NCBI RefSeq assembly: GCF_905220415.1
Contig: NC_059555.1
Location: 3,038,001 to 3,102,000 of the forward strand
Direction: 5' to 3'
From: Colias croceus
Taxonomy: Eukaryota; Arthropoda; Insecta; Lepidoptera; Pieridae
Length of the DNA: 64,000 bases
Both the position numbers and the translations under genes were made by a program. The notes beneath the pieces were generated by a model that saw only the letters and a list, made by a program, of their open reading frames with translations, was not told the origin of the DNA and did not search any database. This document shows positions 56,501 through 64,000 of the stretch, piece by piece; the stretch's first letter is position 1, and each line of letters begins with the position of its first letter.

Positions 56501-58120
56501 TATGGCGAAATTTCCTTTTGAAAGAGAGACATCGCCAGAAAATTTATTGGATGAGCTATGAAAATTTTCGTTACTGTTACTATGAAATAACTTACGTGAT
56601 TGAGCATAACTTTAGCTAAATTACACTTCGGGAATTCTTCAGTGCCCTTCAGTTCGTCATTGATCACTATCACGTTAACAGAGCGTCCAGTCTTGCGTAT
56701 GTTTTCTGCTGCATTATCCAGGTTCGATATAGTTGGGTATGAGGCTATCAGAAGGATTCTTTGCTGGACTGGTAACATGTTAATAGTAGAGTACAGATGT
56801 TCTACATCCGATTCCCTTTCAAGTGTGTAAACACTCGTTCCAGCAGTATCAGTTGCTTTTGGATTCCATTGAATTAATTGGATGTATTGATTTCCAATGT
56901 TATAATTACAAACGACGGTAAATAGGGGTGATATTTGCTTGGTGGGTTTGATAAATTCTTTATTGATGATGAATGTATTCGGTAGTAATTTTTTACCCAA
57001 TGCAGCACGTAACTGTAAAACGTAAAAGGAATTTAATTTGTGTTCTTAATAATTTGAGAGTTTATTGCAAATTATGTTAAATATTGAACTGTTAATAAAA
57101 TATATTCATGTAATGTTCTCGCTCCTTTATTTTCTCCGTGATCTTATTAAGGATTAATGAAAATTATAAATGTAGAATATAAAGTAGCTATAACCTTCTC
57201 GTTAGAATATAAATCGTTCACGAAGATAACATCAATGTTGTCCAAATCTTCAGGCATATTTTCTTCTTGTAATACGGAATATTTAGCTTTGAGTTTTGGA
57301 ATATCTTCTATGATTTTGTGAATACCACTGAACTTCGATTTACGAGTAACGTCGTCAACACATTCAAATACGGATATTTCTTCTTTATTAATGTTCTCAT
57401 TAACGATTTGAAGATAAATGTAAAGCGCCGTTGTTTCCTAAAAATGTGTAGATTAATAATTGTATACAAAAATAAGAAAATGTAAATAGGTAATATGTTA
57501 AAGATGTACAAGAACTTACATCAGTTCGATCATTTGGGAAATGGGGTACAAACTGCAATGCTTTCAAAGACATGCTATTATTTTTCAAAACAGACAATTC
57601 GCGGAATTTGACGTTTTCTACGATCACTCCTCCACATCTGAAAAAATTATTAAAATAGTATTACGTTACTGTACAAAATACAATGAATAATATAGTAAAT
57701 AAACAACAATTATTCTCATTAACAACCATTTTAAATTTAAATTATATAATTATATCCGGCATATTCTGTACAAATTGCTATCCTAACCGGTGCTAAATAT
57801 TATTATTACGACAATCGAAAAGCGCTTGTTTTAGAAGTTAAATTGAGTGAATAAATGTTTGAATTTAAACCAACCTTGTGTAATCAAATGTGTCCATATA
57901 AGCAGCTTTTAAGACATCAACCTCATCGCTTTCGATTTTATGTTTTTCAATATCAATGGTTAACCGTCTTATGTAATCAGGATACAAAGTTTCATCACCG
58001 GATTGGCGTAATATATTAAGTTGTATCAATCCATCAATAAAAGTGATCCAATTATTTTGCCACGTCACATCAGCTTCATTGAGTTTATCGTTACATCCTT
58101 GCAGAGATTGGAATGCACCA
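48895..58120 (-). CDS. Fatty acid synthase-like gene 2 (3' portion, open throughout)
   Basis: Twenty exons in reading order: 58120-57875, 57637-57520, 57437-57195, 57012-56596, 56452-56303, 56222-56110, 55868-55718, 55256-55085, 54810-54698, 54564-54400, 54238-54066, 53574-53425, 53041-52835, 52556-52448, 51989-51851, 51765-51615, 51151-51004, 50505-50332, 49781-49682, 49484-48895. Every junction keeps the frame and no internal stop is seen. Exon lengths and phases match gene 1 one for one (for example 118, 150, 151, 172, 113, 165, 173, 150, 109, 151, 148). The product runs from the second half of DH to the thioesterase. KS, MAT and the first half of DH are not in the window. Stop TAA at 48,895-48,897. 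Confidence 0.87.
50140..50325. repeat. Short interspersed repeat abutting a gene 2 splice donor
   Basis: Reverse copy of the 45,660 family, from actagtggtccgccccggct to tataatattagtaagg. It ends about 6 bp from the donor of the exon 50505-50332 (donor GT at 50,331-50,330). Confidence 0.65.
50650..50880. repeat. Short interspersed repeat, 'cccgcg' family, gene 2 intron
   Basis: Third copy of the family at 37,320, from ctagctttccgcccgcgg to tttcgcaagtaggatag. It is more diverged than the other two. Confidence 0.6.
51004..51765 (-). CDS. Gene 2, acyl-carrier-like domain without the carrier serine
   Basis: Exons 51765-51615 and 51151-51004. Where active FAS has LGMDS this reads LQQLQVEPEKALILQ: Gly, Asp and Ser are all gone, a further step than in gene 1. 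The linker exon (VDRDELLATTEMTFLPTLTNSSAM) aligns closely with gene 1. A fold-back repeat lies in the intron between them. Confidence 0.8.
51271..51530. repeat. Fold-back repeat with ACCGACTTCAAA ends, gene 2 intron
   Basis: The left end reads accgacttcaaaaaaagg and the right end tttgaagtcggttgttttt, reverse complements. The inside includes gaggaggttatcaattcggc and ccgatttacgtgattctttt. A related end occurs near 11,255. It is a widespread lepidopteran repeat by my recollection; the class is uncertain. Confidence 0.6.
51851..53574 (-). CDS. Gene 2, degenerate ketoreductase domain
   Basis: Exons 53574-53425, 53041-52835, 52556-52448 and 51989-51851. The dinucleotide loop reads SDNEVLA instead of the Gly-rich consensus, and the active-site stretch reads INENHMTGEK with no SS or YxxxN. 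The same losses occur in gene 1, so they precede the duplication. The last exon (139 bp) is in frame, unlike its 158 bp counterpart in gene 1. Confidence 0.82.
52134..52336. mobile_element. MITE with TTA target duplication (PIF/Harbinger-like), gene 2 intron
   Basis: Terminal inverted repeats GTGCTGATTTACACAGGGTC and reverse complement, flanked by TTA (52,131-52,133 and 52,337-52,339). The inside contains cggcgccgaatttcggcgcc, itself palindromic. 203 bp, non-coding, from a different family to the one at 39,779. Confidence 0.72.
53117..53325. mobile_element. ~210-bp MITE-like element, copy 2
   Basis: Near-identical to 41,942-42,158 in the same window orientation, therefore opposite relative to its host gene. 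Lies in the gene 2 intron between 53,041 and 53,425. A short deletion removes the atgagtc part seen in copy 1. Confidence 0.65.
53674..53722 (-). pseudogene. Relic duplicate of part of the GC-rich ER exon of gene 2
   Basis: About 48 bp (around gcgtagccgcgcgctatgc) closely match 54,174-54,225 within the exon 54238-54066, in the same orientation, about 500 bp further on in the next intron. The corresponding frame would begin IARGYAC and then meet a stop, with a 2-nt length difference. It is a short partial exon duplication, now decayed. Confidence 0.6.
54066..56452 (-). CDS. Gene 2, enoyl reductase domain
   Basis: Seven exons (56452-56303, 56222-56110, 55868-55718, 55256-55085, 54810-54698, 54564-54400, 54238-54066). 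They keep VHYAGVND, MDFSGVTDK, ETWNLEDAATVPLAY and the NADPH loop VLIHGGTGALGQAA, ending SRHRGRVLID. The last exon is strikingly GC-rich, with G or C at nearly every third position, while the neighbouring exons are AT-rich; the gene 1 counterpart is also AT-rich. Confidence 0.87.
55324..55486. mobile_element. Fold-back MITE with ~50-bp inverted repeats, TA-flanked, gene 2 intron
   Basis: Ends GAGCCAGCGCGCACGAGCAA and reverse complement, continuing for about 50 bp per arm (ctttgtctccgcaactattt). Flanked by TA on both sides, as in Tc1/mariner-type insertions. 163 bp, no coding capacity. Confidence 0.7.
56596..57637 (-). CDS. Gene 2, post-DH / pseudo-methyltransferase region
   Basis: Exons 57637-57520, 57437-57195 and 57012-56596. 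The first reads CGGVIVENVKFREL. The second, 243 bp, is continuous through the place where gene 1 carries the transposon, reading LQEENMPEDLDNIDVIFVND there. That makes it the reference for the ancestral uninterrupted exon. The third reads LLPNTFIINKEF, matching gene 1. This region is structural, with no catalytic role expected. Confidence 0.85.
57875..58120 (-). CDS. Gene 2, second half of dehydratase domain
   Basis: A 246 bp exon preceded by a good acceptor (tattttcag). It reads GAFQSLQGC, then NWITFIDGLIQLNIL, keeping the DxxxQ motif of the second hot-dog fold. It is the most upstream exon of gene 2 seen here. The 58,121-58,430 stretch before it has no matching DH exon, only a fragment with ctgctggacattggtctat, which recalls a lepidopteran SINE. 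Confidence 0.85.
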
Positions 58121-59225
58121 CTGAAAATAATTAAAGGTACATCATTATAAGAATAGTTCTTGTTGCATTTTGATTTTCTAATTCAAAACTTGGCAAATAT
58201 GAGCAAGCAGAAATCATCATCATTTTAACAGTTATACACTGCTGGACATTGGTCTATTTTAAGGCACGTCACTGAGCCTTAGCTCTTTGTCGTGAATTGT
58301 GACCAACAATCCTACGTCATCACTTCACCGTGTAGCATGCAGAAATGGTTCAGTATAAATCATCTACTTATTCATCAATTCAATCATCTACTATTATGTT
58401 TTTCTACGGTATACCATATATATATATATATAAATACCAACTTGGGCACTTAGTTGATCCAGCCTGACTGCCGTGCATTCCTGACTCCACCTTTACCCCA
58501 ATATTACTCGACTCCGGTTGCATAGATCTTGCCCGGAGTGGCAACGGCGCAAATATTTGAGCGATGTTGCCAAACGTATTCGTGGAGAAATTGATATACT
58601 CAACATTTTTATTGCTAAGATCTCGAACTGAATCGACTCCGTAACGGCCGAAATTCAGAAACCCATAAACACTTGTTGGCTCCGTTTTATATACCAAATC
58701 CAAAGTCGTATGTTGATCATTATCATTTATATTATCAAAATGACAGCTTTATTTGATCCGACAAAACGAAACTGTATATTAAGTAACGTAGATTAATTTT
58801 TCGTAAACTCTACAGTATTTGTTGGCTCCGTACACAAACATATTATAGTTAGTTAATGTTCCATACATTGCTAAATCCGCCTAGACTAGACGAACTCGAC
58901 TTCGTAACGGTTCAAATTTTGAAATGCTCAAATACTTCTTGACTCCGTTTTATATACCAAATCGTAAGTCGTATGTTGATCTGTTCCATTTATATGCACT
59001 TGCATGACATTGACATGGGGATATGAAATTAGGGCTACCAAAAAATCTCCTGAGTTTTATGGAAGTTGAAGAAGTCGACCGTAATTCAATTGAAACTTAT
59101 AGAAAACGTTGTGAAACTAAAAATACGGAACCCTAAAAAGATAGATTTGGACGAACCTTTCGTCATACAGTGACGGTGATAATTCTCAAGTAGTATGCAG
59201 CCTACAAATAACAACCTACCTCTTG

Positions 59226-59964
59226 AATCAGGGCAACTCTTTGGCGAACGCTACACGTAAGATCCATATTGTGATGCGTCAATATTTACTATCGGATTAC
59301 GATATTTATTGACGTGTAGGGTAGTGTATTGACGGATCACAATACAGGGTTAGTTTTCAATGACCAGCCAAAACTTAAAATTAAGATCTAGATATTAAAC
59401 CAAAGGTGCATTTGAAACATTATTGTCGAATAAAATTAAATAAAAATAATAGCATTCATTTGAAAATGTCTTAAAAATTTCCTAAATCGTAAACACCCCC
59501 AGAATCAATGCACTTGTGTGCGTGCGCGCATTGCCAAATTTATGTGTGTGCTAACTTCTACCTATCTAGGTTGTTGAACTGAATTGTTGCTTTTGTAATG
59601 TCCACACGTTCGCTTTTTAGTGGTGGACAGGAATGAAATCTAATTTAAAAAAAAAGTTTTTTTTTTCATTAGTTCTAAAAAGTTATCGATTCTGAACCAT
59701 TTCTGAAAATTTGGCCGGTCATTGAGAACTAACCCTGTATATCGCTGGATTTCTGGAACTCCTTGTGATCTGATCCCAGGACCTACATCGCAATATTTAT
59801 CTTGCCGTCATCACGTCTGGCTCGTACAAAGAACGTTTCAGTACTGACGCGATACGTATTGATGGTGTAGGGTGTGCTGTGATCCCTCCCAAGATACATC
59901 AGTAAATATCAAGATAATTATCATAATATTTATTGACGTGTAGCGTTCGCCTTTGCCCTGATTC
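59226..59964. mobile_element. Outer MITE-like element in the 3.23-kb unit
   Basis: Ends AATCAGGGCAA...GGCGAACGCTACACGT on the left and the reverse complement on the right (gcgttcgcctttgccctgatt). Another element is inserted inside it (59,345-59,737). The same arrangement is repeated at about 62,457-63,195. Confidence 0.65.
59345..59737. mobile_element. Inner TA-flanked MITE nested in the outer one
   Basis: Ends CAGGGTTAGTTTTCAATGAC and, reversed, CAGGGTTAGTTCTCAATGAC, flanked by TA on both sides (59,343-59,344 and 59,738-59,739). ~393 bp, AT-rich, non-coding. Repeated in the second unit near 62,576-62,967. Confidence 0.68.
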
Positions 59965-59991
59965 TGATATCAATCTGATAAAATAATTAAA

Positions 59992-60340
59992 ATGTTAGAT
60001 TTAGGTCAAAAACAAATGACGACTCATATTCTTGCACAAATTATCCATTGCGGAGTAAATATGAGTGTACGCAGATCGCCAACACGTTTAACTAGCAGTG
60101 GTGCAGTGGGTACTGCCGGTGGATCGCATCCCGATCTATCGAAGCTAAGTTCGTTTTCTACGAGTTCTACGCCAACTGATACTTAAATTACTTACAGAAA
60201 ACGGAAACAACCGCTAGAACAAGATTGCAGATGTAATGATGATATGAAGGATATTCGGTCGGAGTTGAGCCGTATTAGTACATTATTTGAAAAATATGTA
60301 TGCTCAAATGAACAAATAGTAATTCATTCAATTAAACAAA
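59992..60340 (+). pseudogene. LINE ORF1 N-terminal relic
   Basis: The frame starts MLDLGQKQ, reads RRSPTRLTSSG and GGSHPDLSKL, then stops at 60,184. The same frame continues past the stop as TYRKRKQP and ends in a coiled-coil-like stretch (DDMKDIRSELSRISTLFEKY). The GSHPDL and YRKRK features recur in ORF1 of lepidopteran Jockey/CR1 LINEs, and the TAA probably replaced CAA. Duplicated at 63,222. Confidence 0.65.
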
Positions 60341-60843
60341 ATCATTTCGGCGGTATGGCGACCATTTAGAATCGTCTGAAAAGTATGGCGATGCATGGCG
60401 ATTTTCGTAAATGGCTGCACGACGATGGTTACCTGTGCAAAAGTTAGCCTGGTACCAATAAAATAAAATAATAAATAAAATAAAATTTATTAGCAACTTC
60501 AAATATAACATTACAATATTGCTCTGCCTTCTGAACTAGGTAATTCCTATATCTCAGAAGGCAGTGCCTTCCCTTGCAAATTCCATGTTACATTATATTT
60601 GGCAAGTTAACAAAATAAATTTTAGTGACTAATGATAAAGGATACAAAGTAAATGATTAAGAAAATAAAAGTATACGATTTGAATTGCACAATACAATGG
60701 TTGAATTGTTTTTTTTTAAATCAACGCATTCGCGTCGGTATGGCGGGATTTATGTCACACCGGAAAAGTATGGCATGACACTACCGTCTACATCTTTTTT
60801 ATGGGCTATCGGTAAATTCTAAAATTTTTGTGTTACAAATCGT

Positions 60844-61537
60844 TTGACTTTCGCTATTTTTCCGACGAGTTTGACTAACGCCCACGCGACTAAGCCGCCG
60901 GTACCAGCGTTCACACCATCATTTTTCTTTCTGTCATTGCGTACATCAATACACCCCTGTAGAACCGCCATCCTGTTACAAATGACTCGAAATTTTGTGT
61001 CAATGACTCCCGATCTACTAGGTTTGCGAATCGACAGCTCTCTAAAATGGAATCATCACATCGACCACCTAAAAAATAAATTATCAGCACTTCTTAGATC
61101 TCTGCGTAATATTACTTCTTGCATTCCTCATAAATTACGCCACACCATCTACAACACGTTAGTAAAGCCGCACCTAATGTATTTAATAGAAGTATGGGGG
61201 AGTGCTTACAAAAATAAACTAGCGCCACTCCAAATTTTACAAAATAAAATCATTAAAACCATCTTTTACTATCCTCTTTTAACTAAAAAAAATCTACGAC
61301 GACACTAAAATAATGAATTTAAAACAATTATACTTTTATAATACGTGTATGTTCATCCGCAAAGCGCTACATAAAAACATAAATACAAATATTATATTCT
61401 CAACATCAAATCGCCACTATCCTAATAGACGAGCTAGCTATCTTGCCCTCCCGAAGATCCGAACAAATTATGGAAGGCGAACGGCAACATACGTTTCTAT
61501 AACGGGAATAAATGTCTTTAAACCTTCAAATGGCTAA
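60844..61537 (+). pseudogene. LINE ORF2 C-terminal relic
   Basis: Two overlapping frames read the thumb and C-terminal part of a LINE reverse transcriptase: LGLRIDSSLKWNHHIDHLK, YNTLVKPHLMYLIEVWGSA and LQILQNKIIKTIF. After a frameshift and stop near 61,306, MNLKQLYFYNTCMFIRKAL follows. The catalytic region is absent. It lies only in the first 3.23-kb copy within the window; the second copy is cut by the window end. Confidence 0.75.
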
Positions 61538-61627
61538 GGCCGCAAGCGACCAATGGCTGAGCTCGGTGGGCTCTGATTGGCTCATTTGAATCGGATCAAC
61601 AAGAGCTAAAACGCAAAAAAGGAGATA

Positions 61628-61630
<3 letters not shown>

Positions 61631-61662
<32 letters not shown>
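61631..61662. repeat. (AT)n microsatellite at the tandem junction
   Basis: About 16 AT dinucleotides exactly between the two 3.23-kb units. A shorter run lies at the left edge of the first unit (58,417-58,431), so AT-rich sequence marks both duplication boundaries. Confidence 0.9.
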
Positions 61663-61667
<5 letters not shown>

Positions 61668-64000
61668 CCAACTTGGGCACTTAGTTGATCCAGCCTGACT
61701 GCCGTGCATTCCTGACTCCACCTTTACCCCAATATTACTCGACTCCGGTTGCATAGATCTTGCCCGGAGTGGCAACGGCGCAAATATTTGAGCGATGTTG
61801 CCAAACGTATTCGTGGAGAAATTGATATACTCAACATTTTTATTGCTAAGATCTCGAACTGAATCGACTCCGTAACGGCCGAAATTCAGAAACCCATAAA
61901 CACTTGTTGGCTCCGTTTTATATACCAAATCCAAAGTCGTATGTTGATCATTATCATTTATATTATCAAAATTACAGCTTTATTTGATCCGACAAAACGA
62001 AACTGTATATTAAGTAACGTAGATTAATTTTTCGTAAACTCTACAGTATTTGTTGGCTCCGTACACAAACATATTATAGTTAGTTAATGTTCCATACATT
62101 ACTAAATCCGCCTAGACTAGACGAACTCGACTTCGTAACGGTTCAAATTTTGAAATGCTCAAATACTTCTTGACTCCGTTTTATATACCAAATCGTAAGT
62201 CGTATGTTGATCTGTTCCATTTATATGCACTTGCATGACATTGACATGGGGATATGAAATTAGGGCTACCAAAAAATCTCCTGAGTTTTATGGAAGTTGA
62301 AGAAGTCGACCGTAATTCAATTGAAACTTATAGAAAACGTTGTGAAACTAAAAATACGGAACCCTAAAAAGATAGATTTGGACGAACCTTTCGTCATACA
62401 GTGACGGTGATAATTCTCAAGTAGTATGCAGCCTACAAATAACAACCTACCTCTTGAATCAGGGCAACTCTTTGGCGAACGCTACACGTAAGATCCATAT
62501 TGTGATGCGTCAATATTTACTATCGGATTACGATATTTATTGACGTGTAGGGTAGTGTATTGACGGATCACAATACAGGGTTAGTTTTCAATGACCAGCC
62601 AAAACTTAAAATTAAGATCTAGATATTAAACCAAAGGTGCATTTGAAACATTATTGTCGAATAAAATTAAATAAAAATAATAGCATTCATTTGAAAATGT
62701 CTTAAAAATTTCCTAAATCGTAAACACCCCCAGAATCAATGCACTTGTGTGCGTGCGCGCATTGCCAAATTTATGTGTGTGCTAACTTCTACCTATCTAG
62801 GTTGTTGAACTGAATTGTTGCTTTTGTAATGTCCACACGTTCGCTTTTTAGTGGTGGACAGGAATGAAATCTAATTTAAAAAAAAAGTTTTTTTTTCATT
62901 AGTTCTAAAAAGTTATCGATTCTGAACCATTTCTGAAAATTTGGCCGGTCATTGAGAACTAACCCTGTATATCGCTGGATTTCTGGAACTCCTTGTGATC
63001 TGATCCCAGGACCTACATCGCAATATTTATCTTGCCGTCATCACGTCTGGCTCGTACAAAGAACGTTTCAGTACTGACGCGATACGTATTGATGGTGTAG
63101 GGTGTGCTGTGATCCCTCCCAAGATACATCAGTAAATATCAAGATAATTATCATAATATTTATTGACGTGTAGCGTTCGCCTTTGCCCTGATTCTGATAT
63201 CAATCTGATAAAATAATTAAAATGTTAGATTTAGGTCAAAAACAAATGACGACTCATATTCTTGCACAAATTATCCATTGCGGAGTAAATATGAGTGTAC
63301 GCAGATCGCCAACACGTTTAACTAGCAGTGGTGCAGTGGGTACTGCCGGTGGATCGCATCCCGATCTATCGAAGCTAAGTTCGTTTTCTACGAGTTCTAC
63401 GCCAACTGATACTTAAATTACTTACAGAAAACGGAAACAACCGCTAGAACAAGATTGCAGATGTAATGATGATATGAAGGATATTCGGTCGGAGTTGAGC
63501 CGTATTAGTACATTATTTGAAAAATATGTATGCTCAAATGAACAAATAGTAATTCATTCAATTAAACAAAATCATTTCGGCGGTATGGCGACCATTTAGA
63601 ATCGTCTGAAAAGTATGGCGATGCATGGCGATTTTCGTAAATGGCTGCACGACGATGGTTACCTGTGCAAAAGTTAGCCTGGTACCAATAAAATAAAATA
63701 ATAAATAAAATAAAATTTATTAGCAACTTCAAATATAACATTACAATATTGCTCTGCCTTCTGAACTAGGTAATTCCTATATCTCAGAAGGCAGTGCCTT
63801 CCCTTGCAAATTCCATGTTACATTATATTTGGCAAGTTAACAAAATAAATTTTAGTGACTAATGATAAAGGATACAAAGTAAATGATTAAGAAAATAAAA
63901 GTATACGATTTGAATTGCACAATACAATGGTTGAATTGTTTTTTTTTAAATCAACGCATTCGCGTCGGTATGGCGGGATTTATGTCACACCGGAAAAGTA
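61662..64000. repeat. 3.23-kb tandem unit, second copy (cut by window end)
   Basis: Direct repeat of 58,431-60,770, including the nested MITEs and the ORF1 relic (63,222-63,416). The last bases match position 60,770. Whether more copies follow cannot be seen. Confidence 0.9.

Larger units (their letters stand above)
58431..61661. repeat. 3.23-kb tandem unit, first copy
   Basis: From taaatacca to the (AT)n run, the sequence repeats directly at an offset of about 3,231 bp. The copies differ by only a handful of changes (for example aaaatgacag against aaaattacag, and T-run lengths). The unit contains an internal ~260-bp partial repeat (cgttttatataccaaatc at about 58,683 and 58,945), two nested MITEs, a LINE ORF1 relic and a LINE ORF2 relic. 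The unit is an array of mobile-element debris, not a gene. Confidence 0.9.

Noticed and set aside
58404..58703. 99-codon minus-strand frame (also at 61,629)
   Set aside because: It lies in the duplicated repeat unit, ends in an AT microsatellite and has no family resemblance.

Overview
This window is animal nuclear DNA, most likely from a moth or butterfly (Lepidoptera). The grounds are two split genes with insect-type fatty acid synthase (FAS) domains and short AT-rich introns, CR1/Jockey-type LINEs, and many short interspersed repeats of a kind I associate with Lepidoptera (GC-rich head, tail ending near 'tataatattagta'). The species call is inference. I see no bacterial genes, CRISPR array, rRNA or tRNA.

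Left third (1-23,982): a non-coding composite repeat array. Three repeat families recur in a fixed order: a ~190-200 bp family carrying a perfect GC-rich hairpin, then a ~1.36 kb 'core', then a block of ~115 bp GC-rich monomers. Six full cores are present, and large blocks of the array are near-identical copies of each other (offsets 10,306 bp and 2,814 bp). Two insertions break the array: an AT-rich piece (10,758-11,335) and a Helitron-like element (18,328-19,354). A minus-strand LINE with open ORF1 and ORF2 (23,983 to about 28,480) abuts the array and appears to lack its 3' end.

Middle and right (28,668-58,120): two diverged FAS paralogs, tail to tail. Gene 1 (+, 28,668-46,843) begins inside the malonyl/acyl-transferase domain and runs through DH, pseudo-methyltransferase, ER, KR, ACP and thioesterase to a stop codon. 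Gene 2 (-, 58,120-48,895) begins inside DH and runs to its stop. Their shared exons match one for one in length and intron phase. The 5' exons of both genes are absent, so they lie beyond the window behind very large introns or are lost. Both proteins keep residues expected for DH and ER, and gene 1 keeps the MAT His. Both lack the ACP phosphopantetheine Ser, the thioesterase nucleophile Ser and the KR catalytic motif. They look like partly catalytically dead FAS-like proteins rather than the housekeeping enzyme. Gene 1 also has a ~1.73 kb DNA transposon inside an exon that is uninterrupted in gene 2; the outer edge of the transposon supplies a GT that could act as a splice donor. A later exon of gene 1 has a 1-nt frameshift.

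Introns carry a 5'-truncated LINE, a second Helitron-like copy, TTA- and TA-flanked MITEs, and several short interspersed repeats. The right end (58,431-64,000) is a recent direct tandem duplication of a 3.23 kb unit made of nested MITEs and decayed LINE pieces.
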